Part shown: positions 18,729 to 27,708 of the stretch, piece after piece
Layout: each line of letters starts with the position of its first letter
How positions within the stretch are numbered: the first letter of the stretch is position 1
Origin: Methylobacterium bullatum
GTDB lineage: Bacteria > Pseudomonadota > Alphaproteobacteria > Rhizobiales > Beijerinckiaceae
Reading direction: 5' to 3'
Assembly (NCBI GenBank): GCA_902712845.1
Contig: LR743504.1
Span: forward strand, 385,001 to 449,000
DNA length: 64,000 nucleotides
The notes under the pieces: model-generated
Databases searched by the model: none
What the model was told of the DNA's origin: nothing
Seen by the model: only the letters and a program-made list of their open reading frames with translations
Made by a program: the position numbers and the translations under genes

Positions 18729-21700
18729 TCACCCCTCGCCCTCCCCCGCCAACGACCATTCCAGCACGCGGGCGAGGTGGTCGTAGTCGCCATAGGACTT
18801 GGCGAATTTCTGGTAGGGACGCGAGACGTAGGCCGCGTCGCCGGCCATGAAGCGGGCGACGAGGCCGCGGAAGCGTCGCTCGTGCTCCTCGACGATGGCG
18901 TCCAGGGTGCGCGGGTCGCCGCGCGGCGGCTTCACCGGGAGGGGGGTGAACGGGTTCCGCCCGCCGGTGGCGTGGACGTAGAGCAGGTCCGGCGTTTCCT
19001 CGCTGCGCGGAACGCCCTCGAAGGCGCCCGCCTTCAGCATCGCCGCCTCCAGGGTGAGCTGGGGCGAGAAGCCGGCGAAGACTTCCTTGTTGCTGGGCGG
19101 CTGGCCGGTCTTGAAATCGACGATGCAGGCGGTCCCGTCACGGCGCAGCTCGATCCGGTCGGCACGCCCGCGCAGGGTGAAGACCTCCTTGCCCATGGGC
19201 AGGGTCCACCGGCCCGACATCTCCGGCCGCACCCGCGTGAGGGCGGGACGACGCTCGGCCTCCCAGTCCAGGTATTCGGCGGCGATGCGGCCGTAGCGCG
19301 GCCACCACTCGGCATAGAGTTCGGGAAAGGTGTTGGCGATATCGGCGAATTCCGCTTGCGCCAGGGCGTTCAGGCGTTCGGCGGCATCGTCGGGCAGGAT
19401 CTCGGGATGGGCCTCGGCGAAATCGCCGAGGACCGCGTGGATCAGCGTCCCCCGCTCGCTGGCACCGGGCCGCCCGGCGACGGGCTCCAGCGGATCGAGC
19501 CCGAGCACGTGGCGGGCGAAGATGACGTAGGGATCGCGCACCAGGGTCTCGACCTCGGTGACGCTCAAGGTCCGGGGAAACAGGGCCGGGTCGGGCTTCG
19601 GCTTCGGCTGGGTCAGGCGTGCCGGCACCGGGCCTGTGCCTCGGTCGAGGGCGGCGACGTAGCCGAGGAAGCGCCGTCCCCTCTCGCGGGCGCGCTCCCA
19701 GCAGGCCTCGCCGGCAAAGGCCTGGAGCCGCTGGAGAAAGCGCGAGGGCACCGTCGGTGAGCCCTCGCGCTTGGCCGAGCGGGTGATGACGGCATCGTGG
19801 CATCCGAGCGCCTGGACGAAATCATGGGCGGTCTGCCCGATCCGCCGCTCGGGGGGATTGAGGCCGATGCGTTCGCGCATGGGGCGGTTGAGGAAGGCGT
19901 CGGTCACCGTCTTCATCGGCCACACGCCTTCGTCGAGGCCGCCGAGCACGATGCGGTCGGCATCGAGCAACCGGGCTTCGAGGAGGCCGAGGATCCGCAG
20001 GCGGGGATGGGGGCGCTCGCCGCCGCAGGTCACCACCCGCTCGCGGGCGAGCGCCGTGAAGAAGGCCGGGTAGTCGAGGGGCATGCCCGGCAACAGGCCC
20101 GGTTCCGAGGTGGACAGGTCGTCGAACAGGGTGTCGAGGACACAGATCGCATTGTCCTCCGCGGGTTCGTCCCCCTCGGCGGGCGCGATCAGCCGTTCGA
20201 AGACCGCCGCATGGCTGCGCCCCAGGGCGACGAGGTCGACCCTGCCGCCCTCCTCCGACCGGAGGAACCCGTCAAAAGCCTGTTCCAGGCGGTCGACGAT
20301 CCGGGCCGCCAGATCCCAATCGATGTCGGCGAGGCGGCGCTGCGCGCGGGGGATGCGTCCCGCCGCATTCCGCCGGTCGGCGAGCACCCGGCGCAATCCG
20401 TCGAATCCGGGAGCCGGCGCCGGCCCGCGCAGAGCCCCGATCTCGAGGGCCGCCGCACCGCGCCGGACCTCATCGCGCGTCATGCCGAGGCGGACGAGCG
20501 GGTGGGCGAGGAGGGCGATCACCCGATGCGGCTGCAGGTCCGCCGCCATCTCGGCGGCCATGCGCGCCAGGCGCCCGGCCGGACTGACGGAGAGCGCCTC
20601 TCCGGCGGAATCCTCGGCGACGATCCCCCAGCGCGCGAGTTCGGCGGCCACCCGTATGGCGAGGTTGCGGTCGGGGGTGACGAGGGCGGCCGTGGCGCCG
20701 GGCGTCTCCAGGGTCTCGCGCAGGGCGATGGCGGCGGCCAGGGCCTCCTCCCGCTCGTCGGCGGCCTCGATCACCGCGATGCCCGCCATTCCCGTATCGG
20801 CGGTGTCGCGGCGCGCATCGGGCGACAGTTCCGACCAGGCATCGGTGGTCTCGGCCGGGCGCAGAGCCTGCGACAGCAGCGCCGTCCGCGCCCGGTCCCG
20901 AGGCGTCGGCCGGCCCAGAGCCGTGATCGCTCCGCGACCGAGGGCGAGACAGCCGGGACCGAGAAGCCGATGCAGGATGGCCTGGGGATGGCCGTGGGCG
21001 ATCTCGCGATCCGTCCCCTCCCCCGTCTCGATGGCGTCCCAACCGGCCTCGTCGAGGTCGGTATCGAGGCCCGGCAGCACCACCGCCCCCCTCGGCAGGG
21101 TGGCGACGGCCGCGATCAGCTTTGCGGTCGCAGGCACCGAGCCGGTGGAACCGGCGATGATGACCGGGTCGGTGGGCTTGTCACGACGCAGCCGCGACGC
21201 CTCCGCGAGGATGAGCGTGCGCGAACGGGCGACCGGGTCGCTCAAGGCGCGGTCATGCAGGATCTTCGGCCAATTCTCGGCGGCGATACGCACGAAATCG
21301 AGGGTGAGGCCGAAATAATGCGAGTACTCGGCCTCCACCGCGCTGGCGATTTCGGTCCAGGCCACGCCCTCCACGGTGAGCGCGTCCATCAGCTTTTCGA
21401 GATCGGAGGCGAGATAGACGGCGTCCGCCGGCGAGGAGGGGACGAGGAAGGGCACGTCGTCGCCCATGGGGAGGAGCTTGCGGTCGACGGTCTCGGCCCA
21501 GGCCTGGACGAGGCGGGCGAGAATCAGCCGGCGCTCCAGGGGCGGCATCGCCGGGGCGAGCAGGTCGGAGCCGTTCTCGATCAGGGGATTGGCGGCGACG
21601 TCGAGTTCCGCCTCGTCCGCCTCGCCCAGCGGGATCAGGCGCGGCAGGAGCGCGCTGCCGAGTCGCTCGGCCAGGATCGCGGACAGGGCCCGGGTCGCAC

Positions 21701-21848
21701 GCCGCGTCGGCAGATAGAGGGTGACGCTGGCCAGGGCGAAGGGATCGCCGGCGACATCCCCGACGAGGTGGCCGGATATCAGCGCCTCGGCGAGGGTCGG
21801 CAGGAACGAGGCGCCGGGGGGGATCGTGAAGACGCGGGACTCCGTCAT
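18729..21848 (-). CDS. addB: Double-strand break repair protein AddB
   Basis: Helicase-like partner of AddA with a C-terminal RecB-type nuclease. The 1039-aa length fits the alphaproteobacterial form. Visible: a helicase-fold N-terminus (SFLPTLAEALISG, LYLPTRRA), SGVWPMKT-like LDEGVWPMKTVTDAF in the middle, and the nuclease segments ERGTLIHAVLG, LRGRADRIELR and CIVDFKTGQPP near the C-terminus. ATG 21848 (MTESRVFTIPP) is preferred over the open frame from 21947, which overlaps the upstream gene. It follows the MurU-like gene by 23 bases, so it belongs to the amgK-murU-addB string, but it is now separated from addA. Confidence 0.96.
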   Translation of the reverse strand: MTESRVFTIPPGASFLPTLAEALISGHLVGDVAGDPFALASVTLYLPTRRATRALSAILAERLGSALLPRLIPLGEADEAELDVAANPLIENGSDLLAPAMPPLERRLILARLVQAWAETVDRKLLPMGDDVPFLVPSSPADAVYLASDLEKLMDALTVEGVAWTEIASAVEAEYSHYFGLTLDFVRIAAENWPKILHDRALSDPVARSRTLILAEASRLRRDKPTDPVIIAGSTGSVPATAKLIAAVATLPRGAVVLPGLDTDLDEAGWDAIETGEGTDREIAHGHPQAILHRLLGPGCLALGRGAITALGRPTPRDRARTALLSQALRPAETTDAWSELSPDARRDTADTGMAGIAVIEAADEREEALAAAIALRETLETPGATAALVTPDRNLAIRVAAELARWGIVAEDSAGEALSVSPAGRLARMAAEMAADLQPHRVIALLAHPLVRLGMTRDEVRRGAAALEIGALRGPAPAPGFDGLRRVLADRRNAAGRIPRAQRRLADIDWDLAARIVDRLEQAFDGFLRSEEGGRVDLVALGRSHAAVFERLIAPAEGDEPAEDNAICVLDTLFDDLSTSEPGLLPGMPLDYPAFFTALARERVVTCGGERPHPRLRILGLLEARLLDADRIVLGGLDEGVWPMKTVTDAFLNRPMRERIGLNPPERRIGQTAHDFVQALGCHDAVITRSAKREGSPTVPSRFLQRLQAFAGEACWERARERGRRFLGYVAALDRGTGPVPARLTQPKPKPDPALFPRTLSVTEVETLVRDPYVIFARHVLGLDPLEPVAGRPGASERGTLIHAVLGDFAEAHPEILPDDAAERLNALAQAEFADIANTFPELYAEWWPRYGRIAAEYLDWEAERRPALTRVRPEMSGRWTLPMGKEVFTLRGRADRIELRRDGTACIVDFKTGQPPSNKEVFAGFSPQLTLEAAMLKAGAFEGVPRSEETPDLLYVHATGGRNPFTPLPVKPPRGDPRTLDAIVEEHERRFRGLVARFMAGDAAYVSRPYQKFAKSYGDYDHLARVLEWSLAGEGEG

Positions 21849-21871
21849 GTCGTCGTTCCGATCCTGGAATG

Positions 21872-22615
21872 TCACTGCACCTGCACGCTCGCCTTCACCC
21901 GCGCCTCGGCGGCCTCGATCGCCTCCGGCGTGCCGACATGGAGCCATTGGCCGTCGAGGCGCAGGCCGAACAGCCGCTCCCGCTCGATGGCGCGGTCGAA
22001 CAGCAGGTTGAGGGAGAACGAACCGTCGGGCGTGTCCGCGAACAGCTCCGGCTTGAGGATGGCGACCCCGGCATAGATGAAGGGGGCCACCTCGCGCTCA
22101 TTCCGGCGCTGGAGGGCGCCACCGGCATTCATGACGAAATCCCCCTTGCCCTCGTAGCCGAGACTCGTCGTCGTGGGCGCGACGAGGAGCAGAATGTCCA
22201 TCCGCTCCGGCTCCCAGGTCTCGATGAGCCGGCCGAGATTGGGCTGAGGCCCTTCGAGCCAGAACGAATCCGAGTTGAGGACGAGGAAGGGGTCGGTGCC
22301 CAGAAGCGGCAGGGCCTTCTTCACGCCGCCTCCGGTCTCGAGGAGGGCATCGCGCTCGTCGGAGATCCGGATCGCCGGCGCCGTGGCGCGACGGGCCAGA
22401 TGACCTTCGAGCAGGTCGGCGAGGTAATGGACGTTGACCACCGCCTCCCCGATCCCGGCTTCCGCCGCCCTGTCCAGGGCATGGTCGAGCAGGGCGCGAC
22501 CGGCCACTTCCACCAGGGGTTTGGGCACGGTCGCCGTGATCGGCCGCATGCGTTTGCCGAGGCCCGCCGCGAGGACGAAGGCGCGTTGGATGGCGGATAC
22601 GGGGCTGTCGGACAT
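21872..22615 (-). CDS. murU: Nucleotidyltransferase, MurU-like (N-acetylmuramate-1-phosphate uridylyltransferase)
   Basis: Sugar-1-phosphate nucleotidyltransferase of 247 aa. The signature FVLAAGLGKRMRPIT is at the N-terminus, then KPLVEVAGRALLDHAL, the metal Asp in LVLNSDSFW and WLHVGTPEAI near the end. It lies directly after an AmgK-type kinase, exactly the pair that makes UDP-MurNAc from recycled MurNAc and bypasses fosfomycin-sensitive MurA in Pseudomonas and Caulobacter. ATG 22615 (MSDSPVSAIQ) is chosen because upstream residues are unlike the family. The function follows from family plus neighbour. Confidence 0.88.
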   Translation of the reverse strand: MSDSPVSAIQRAFVLAAGLGKRMRPITATVPKPLVEVAGRALLDHALDRAAEAGIGEAVVNVHYLADLLEGHLARRATAPAIRISDERDALLETGGGVKKALPLLGTDPFLVLNSDSFWLEGPQPNLGRLIETWEPERMDILLLVAPTTTSLGYEGKGDFVMNAGGALQRRNEREVAPFIYAGVAILKPELFADTPDGSFSLNLLFDRAIERERLFGLRLDGQWLHVGTPEAIEAAEARVKASVQVQ

Positions 22616-22782
22616 TCCGTCGGCGTCTCGGAGGCGAGGACTATGACATTGGGTGCGGCGGCATCGTGAGGAACTCGCTCCTCGGGTCAAGCTCGAAAGC
22701 GCGGCCCCGCAGGGCAATCGCCTGCCCTGGCTTTCTCGCCGGCGCCCGCCTCCGCGGGCTCAGGCTTTCGCTCCGCTCGTTG

Positions 22783-22808
22783 CTTGTCAGAACGTTCGCC
22801 CTGACAAG
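22783..22808. repeat. Inverted repeat in the amgK-murU gap
   Basis: Perfect 8-bp arms (CTTGTCAG at 22783-22790, CTGACAAG at 22801-22808) around a 10-base spacer, in the 226-base gap between the tsaE-amgK stop and the murU start. It could be a hairpin in the shared mRNA or a protein site; no T-run follows. Confidence 0.55.
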
Positions 22809-22841
22809 CCCGCTCCGCACGGCGCTCTCACGGGAGTCGCC

Positions 22842-24422
22842 TCAGGCCTCACCCTCCTCCGCTGGCTCCTTGGCCACGAGATGCGGCAGATGCTCCTCGT
22901 GCCACAGACGAATGCGGGTGAGCGCCGGATGGGCGAGGTTGCGGGCGAGATAGCCCTCGATCCGCGGCAGATGCGCGAGATAGGCCGGCTTGCCGTCGCG
23001 CTTGTCGAGCCGGGCGAAGATGCCGAGGATCTTGGTGGCGCGCTGCGCGGCCATCACCGCATAGGCCCGCGCGAAGCCCTGCATGTCGAAATCCGGCTCG
23101 CGACTGCGCCGTTCACGCACGTAGAGGCCGAGCAGGCGCAGTTCGAATTCGGCCGTGGCGTCGACGCGGGCATCCTGCAGCAGGGAGGCGAGATCGTAGG
23201 CGGGATGGCCGAGCACCGCGTCCTGGAAGTCGATGACGCCGATGCGCTCGAGCCCCTCGCGGTCGGGCATCCAGATCAGGTTCGGCGAATGATAGTCGCG
23301 CAGGGTCCAGGTCGGACGCTCCGGCTCGACACCGCGCAACACCTCGGCCCAGAGCGCCACGAATTCGGAACGGGCGGGTGCGGGCAGCGAGGCGCCCATC
23401 ACCGAAGGACAATACCAATCCGGCAGGAGCTCTGTCTCGAACAGTAGCGCTTCGAGATCGTAGGGCGGCAGGACGTGGTCGACCCCATCGGCGACGGGGA
23501 GAACCCCGGGGAGTTCGGTGGCGTGGAGCTTGGCCAGGAGGCGCACCGCCTCGGCATAGCGCTCGGGGCGCGGACCATTGGCATCCACCACGGGCTCGGA
23601 GCCGAGATCCTCGATGATGAGCAGGCCCTCGTCGAGATCCTCGCCGTAGATGCGCGGCGCCGAGAAACCGAGGGCGCGAAGGCCACGGTCGACGCCGACG
23701 AAGGCGTGGACGCTCTCGGCGAGCTTGACGATGGCGCTGTAGGGCTTGCCGTTGCGCACCGGCGGCCCGTCCGGCCGGGCCGGGGAGATCATCAGCACGG
23801 CCCTGGTCCCGTCGGGCTTCACCAGCCGCTCGTAGGCGCGGGAGGACGCATCCCCCTGCATGAGGATGCGCTCCGCCTCGTCCCAGCCGCTGCGGTCGAG
23901 CAGCGCGCGGAGGGCTCGGGCACGCTGCATGCGTGCGCGCATCCCGCCCTGGCCGTCGATGCGGGCAAAGCGCGAGCCCTCGCCGAATTCCGGCCGCAGC
24001 GACAGGTCGACGGACAGGATCGGCCCCTCCCGCAATCCGAGGCGCTCCGGCCATTCCACCAGGGTGATCGCGGTCTCGGTCATCTCGTCGAAACCGAGTT
24101 CCACCAACTCGTCCGGCCCGCGCAGGCGGTACAGGTCGGCATGGACGATCTGCCGGCCGTTCTTTCCTTCGTAGGGCTGGATCAGGGTGAAGGTCGGGCT
24201 CGGCACTTCGAGCTCCGGCTCGCCCGTGAGTTCGCGGATCAGCGCCCGCGCCAGGGTGGTCTTGCCGCCGCCGAGCCCGCCGGAGAGGGCGACGATGTCG
24301 CCCGGCAGCAGGAATTCCGCGAGAAAGCGGCCGAGATCCTCCGTGGCGCCCTCGTCGGGAAGGACGAAGGCCCAGGCGGCTTTGGTCTCGCGCCGGGGCT
24401 CGCCCGAACCGTCCTCACTCAC
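22842..24422 (-). CDS. TsaE-AmgK fusion: tRNA t6A ATPase domain plus cell-wall amino-sugar kinase
   Basis: A 526-aa two-domain protein. Residues about 20-165 are TsaE: P-loop SGGLGGGKTTLARALI, SPTFTLIQPY, HADLYRL and LVEWPERLG, the ATPase needed with TsaB/C/D for t6A in tRNA. After a short linker (MRARMQRARALRA) comes an aminoglycoside-phosphotransferase fold of the AmgK type: RDYHSPNLIWMP (catalytic Asp, Asn) and GVIDFQDAVLGHPAYDLASL (metal Asp), which phosphorylates MurNAc/GlcNAc at C1. The frame opens at a TTG at 24464, but GTG 24422 has GGAGG eight bases upstream and is preferred. It is followed by murU. The fusion appears in relatives; both active sites look intact. Confidence 0.9.
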   Translation of the reverse strand: MSEDGSGEPRRETKAAWAFVLPDEGATEDLGRFLAEFLLPGDIVALSGGLGGGKTTLARALIRELTGEPELEVPSPTFTLIQPYEGKNGRQIVHADLYRLRGPDELVELGFDEMTETAITLVEWPERLGLREGPILSVDLSLRPEFGEGSRFARIDGQGGMRARMQRARALRALLDRSGWDEAERILMQGDASSRAYERLVKPDGTRAVLMISPARPDGPPVRNGKPYSAIVKLAESVHAFVGVDRGLRALGFSAPRIYGEDLDEGLLIIEDLGSEPVVDANGPRPERYAEAVRLLAKLHATELPGVLPVADGVDHVLPPYDLEALLFETELLPDWYCPSVMGASLPAPARSEFVALWAEVLRGVEPERPTWTLRDYHSPNLIWMPDREGLERIGVIDFQDAVLGHPAYDLASLLQDARVDATAEFELRLLGLYVRERRSREPDFDMQGFARAYAVMAAQRATKILGIFARLDKRDGKPAYLAHLPRIEGYLARNLAHPALTRIRLWHEEHLPHLVAKEPAEEGEA

Positions 24423-24816
24423 CGCCACATCCTCCGTCCGAACCAAGCAGGTTTCGCGCCCCAAAACCTGCGATACTTCAAAGGCCTAAGCAAGGTGACG
24501 CGTTGGCTCGACAACGCGAACCTGCTCAGCCGCCGTGGCCTCGAAGCCCGGCCACGGAATGGCCGAGACGCGAGGCGCGCCGCCCATCTAACGCAAGCAC
24601 CCTTAATCAAAATCGCCACTCACCCTAAGGTGTGGCGCATGTCCGGGCCAGCGGCGCGAGCGGGCCGACCTCGTTTTCACCGGGGATGGATCGGGGTCGA
24701 TGAGGTTGCGGGGGGACGTCAGGGTGCTGCCAACGCCGGAATGGGCCTGACGTCCGGGGAAAGCGCCGCGGCGACCATGTCGTCGCCGTGGCCTCGATGC
24801 CCATCGGTCGAAGGCG
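24423..24816. other. Palindrome-rich gap between divL-like gene and tsaE-amgK
   Basis: About 394 bases with three perfect inverted repeats: 24447-24471 (8-bp arms GCAGGTTT / AAACCTGC), 24499-24518 (7-bp arms CGCGTTG / CAACGCG) and 24533-24557 (8-bp arms CCGTGGCC / GGCCACGG). No gene is supported here. The gap likely contains the end of the divL-like transcript and the promoter of tsaE-amgK. Confidence 0.6.
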
Positions 24817-27396
24817 TCATTCCGCCGCCGCGCGTTTCGGCTCCGCGACGTTCACGGGAAAGGTGCAGGTCACACGGGTGCCGCTTCCCGGCTTGGAGAC
24901 CAGTTCCACCCGGCCGCCATGGAGCTCCACGAAGGACCGTACGATGGAGAGGCCGAGGCCGACGCCGCGATGGCGGGTTCCCAGGGTGCGGCTCTCGAAG
25001 CGGTCGAACACCCGCGCGGCGACCTCTTCCGGCATCCCGCGGCCCTCGTCGCGGACGGTCAGGGTGAGCTCCGACTCCGTCCGGTGGGCCGTGACGCGAA
25101 CCACCTGACCGGGTGAGGAGAAGCCGACGGCGTTGGACAGCAGGTTGAAGAGGATCTGCCGCACGCGCTTTCCGTCGGCGACGAAACTGCCGATGTCGGC
25201 GGGCATGTCGAGATCGAGGCCGATGGCGGATTCGGCCAGACGGTCCTCCAGACCGCGGGCGGCCGCCTCCACCGTCGCCCGAACGTCGATGACCTCACGG
25301 GCGAGTTCGAGGGAACCAGCATCGATCGAGGCGAGATCGAGAATGTCGTTGATCATCACGAGGAGCGCCCCCGAGGAGCGCATGATGTGATCGGAGTATT
25401 CGCGCTGGCGCTCGTTGAGCGCACCCACGGTCTCGTCGCCGAGAAGCTGGGTGAAGCCGATGATGTTGGTGAGCGGCGAGCGCAGTTCGTAGGAGACGTG
25501 GTGGACGAAGGTGTCACGCAGCTGCGAAGCCCGTTCCAGGGCGTCGTTCTTGTCCGTCAGCGCCCGCTCCACGTTCACGCTGGCGGTGACGTCGATGAGC
25601 GTGAGCAGCGTCGCCCCCTCCGGCAGGGGCTGGGCGGCGCAATCGAGCACCGTTCCGTCCACGATTTCCAGGCGGCAGGTGAGGCCGGCCCGGCTTTCCA
25701 GCCCGGTGATGGCGCCGCGGATGTCGAGCCAGGGCTCCTCGTCCGGCGAGAGCCTCCGGCAGACATCGATCACCGCATCCACGCGCGGACGCTCACCGAG
25801 TGTCTCCTGATCCAGGCGCCACAATGTCGAGAAGGCGCGATTGGCGAAAGTCAGGCGTCCATCGGCGCCGAACACCGCCACCGGTTCCTTGAGGGTGTCC
25901 AGGGTCTCGGCCTGCACCCGCATCAGGGCGTTGTAGCGGGATTCGAGCTTCACGTTCTCGGAGACGTCGTCGAACAGGTAGGTGAGGCCGCCCTGGGGAT
26001 TGGGATCGGCGACCACACGCAGCGAGCGTCCATCGGGCGGATGCCACCAGGTCTCGCTGGCCTCCACCGCGCGGTAGGCGGCGAGCACGTCGGCCTTCCA
26101 CGCCTTGAAGTCGGCCTGTTCGGGAAGCTTTCGGGCGGCGCGCAGATGATCGAGGATCTCGCCGTCCAGGGGCCCGGAATCGAGGAAGGCCTGATCGAGG
26201 CTCCAGAGCTGGCGATAGGCGGCATTGTGGAAGATCAGCCGCTGGCGCGCGTCGAACATCGCCACGGCGGTGGGAAGCTGGTCGAGGGTACGAACGTTGG
26301 CGTCCATCTGGCGCTGCAGGTCGGCGCGAACGCTCTCGAGTTCCGAGACGTCCACGGCGATGCCCACGCGGCCCGAATCGATGACGGCCTCGGTGACGTC
26401 GAGGATGCGCCGGCCGCCGGCCACCACCGCCGACAGGCGCTTTGCCGCCCTGCCCCCGGATGCCGTCCGGTCGCCATCGCTGCGGGCGATGAGGTCCCGC
26501 GCCTGACGGTCCAGGAGTTCGATCCCACCGGCGATGGCCGTCTCGCGGCTTCCGGCTTCGACGGCGGCGACATAGGCCGTGTTGACCCAGGCCAGGCTGC
26601 CATCGCGGTTCCGGCGCCAGACCGGCTGGGGAATCGCGTCGAGGAGGCTCGCGAGGGCGGACAAGCCGCGCTTGGTCTCGTCAAGGGTCTCGCGCAATTC
26701 GGCGAGTTCGCGATGTTCCTCGGTGGTCTCGCGCAGGCGCAGCAGCGCCCGGCCGGCCAAGGGCTGCCCGTGCGCGTCGATGATCCGCCCCGATTGGGCC
26801 CGTACCGTCATGCGGAACCCGGCGCCGCGTTCGCGCAACGCATCGAGGGAGGCTTCGATCGCGCCCGCATCCGCCGGCACAAGCCAGGTTCCGAAAGCGA
26901 GGATGAGCCCGGCCGGGCCGGATTTCACGCGATTGCCGTCGAAGGCGAGGGCGAAGTCGCCTTCGATGATGGCCTCGCCGCGCCCCGACCATGTGACGAT
27001 GACCTGCCGCTCGGAGCTGAGCAGCATCTCGGCCCGGTCCTCGGAGCCGCGCAGGGTATCCAGGTCGGCGATGAGGGCGCGCTCGCGCCGCGTCCACCGC
27101 CCGCGCTCGCGCAGATGCAGCAGGGACAGGATCGTCGCGAAAACCGTGAGACCGATGAGGATCGCGAGTCCGGTGGCGTTGTGCATATGCAACGGCAGCC
27201 CGAACCCCCACGATGATTGGTCGCCGGCATAGCCGGAGCCGAGCGTCGCCGCACTCGGCACGGGCGCGGTCGCTCCATCGGCGGAGGCCGCCGCGGCCTG
27301 TCTCATCATCGCGATGCCCGTCGCGAAACCGACCGCGACAGAGACGACGGTAGCGGCGACACGCCCGTACAGGCGTGCCGTTTCATCGACCCTCAT
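24817..27396 (-). CDS. divL: DivL-like PAS sensor pseudo-kinase (Tyr in place of phospho-acceptor His)
   Basis: An 859-aa membrane protein with two N-terminal hydrophobic segments (about residues 13-30 and 75-95), three or four PAS-type domains (VIVTWSGRG; PQPVWRRNRDGSLAW; TAVAMFDARQRLIFHN; EPVAVFGADGRLTFAN) and a HisKA/HATPase core. The H-box reads HHVSYELRSPLTN: the canonical His of SHELRTPL is Tyr636. The ATPase boxes look intact (NLLSNAVGFS, RDEGRGMPEE, RGVGLGLSIV). A Tyr at this position is the hallmark of Caulobacter DivL, which binds CckA and DivK in the CtrA cell-cycle pathway. Its place between ahcY and tsaE matches what I recall for divL in Agrobacterium. DivL is thus the best identification, as an inference. 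Confidence 0.82.
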   Translation of the reverse strand: MRVDETARLYGRVAATVVSVAVGFATGIAMMRQAAAASADGATAPVPSAATLGSGYAGDQSSWGFGLPLHMHNATGLAILIGLTVFATILSLLHLRERGRWTRRERALIADLDTLRGSEDRAEMLLSSERQVIVTWSGRGEAIIEGDFALAFDGNRVKSGPAGLILAFGTWLVPADAGAIEASLDALRERGAGFRMTVRAQSGRIIDAHGQPLAGRALLRLRETTEEHRELAELRETLDETKRGLSALASLLDAIPQPVWRRNRDGSLAWVNTAYVAAVEAGSRETAIAGGIELLDRQARDLIARSDGDRTASGGRAAKRLSAVVAGGRRILDVTEAVIDSGRVGIAVDVSELESVRADLQRQMDANVRTLDQLPTAVAMFDARQRLIFHNAAYRQLWSLDQAFLDSGPLDGEILDHLRAARKLPEQADFKAWKADVLAAYRAVEASETWWHPPDGRSLRVVADPNPQGGLTYLFDDVSENVKLESRYNALMRVQAETLDTLKEPVAVFGADGRLTFANRAFSTLWRLDQETLGERPRVDAVIDVCRRLSPDEEPWLDIRGAITGLESRAGLTCRLEIVDGTVLDCAAQPLPEGATLLTLIDVTASVNVERALTDKNDALERASQLRDTFVHHVSYELRSPLTNIIGFTQLLGDETVGALNERQREYSDHIMRSSGALLVMINDILDLASIDAGSLELAREVIDVRATVEAAARGLEDRLAESAIGLDLDMPADIGSFVADGKRVRQILFNLLSNAVGFSSPGQVVRVTAHRTESELTLTVRDEGRGMPEEVAARVFDRFESRTLGTRHRGVGLGLSIVRSFVELHGGRVELVSKPGSGTRVTCTFPVNVAEPKRAAAE

Positions 27397-27708
27397 GACA
27401 CGTACCGCCCCTACGAATCGTCGCTGAGGCGCAACTGCGCCCTACCCGCGACACGCCTCGAAAGGCGGCTGCGAGGTTACCTCCACATGAGGAATCACCC
27501 CACACTAGCGCGAGCCGGAATCCTGCCGGAAGAGGGTTAAGCTTAAGTTCACCATGTTGCCGACCGGTTGCCCGGGCATCGGCGCAGAAAGGACACACTC
27601 GCGGCACCGCCTCGGCGCGGAGAGTGCGACGAAAAAGGCCCGGCGAGACGCCGGGCCTTTCTCATTCCGTATTCGCGAACCGGCGGAAGTCGCCTCCCGC
27701 CCGTCCGA
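27397..27708. other. Intergenic region between ahcY and the divL-like gene
   Basis: About 312 bases holding the ahcY terminator (27632-27662) and the divL-like promoter region. A TTAAGCTTAA palindrome sits at 27537-27546. I see no gene and no full CtrA box (TTAA-N7-TTAA). Confidence 0.5.
27632..27662 (-). terminator. Terminator of ahcY
   Basis: Perfect 11-bp stem (AAGGCCCGGCG / CGCCGGGCCTT) with a 3-base loop, followed on the minus strand by a run of T, about 46 bases after the ahcY stop. Confidence 0.93.

Noticed and set aside
19797..22076. 759-codon open frame on the plus strand
   Set aside because: Antisense to addB and murU; Gly/Arg/Asp-rich low-information translation and no ribosome site.
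24419..24619. 66-codon Arg-rich frame upstream of tsaE-amgK
   Set aside because: It lies over inverted repeats, lacks a ribosome site and has no protein-like pattern.
25387..27216. 609-codon open frame on the plus strand
   Set aside because: Antisense to the divL-like gene; composition typical of a shadow frame.
27537..27546. TTAAGCTTAA as a CtrA site before the divL-like gene
   Set aside because: CtrA sites need TTAA-N7-TTAA; here the half-sites are two bases apart.
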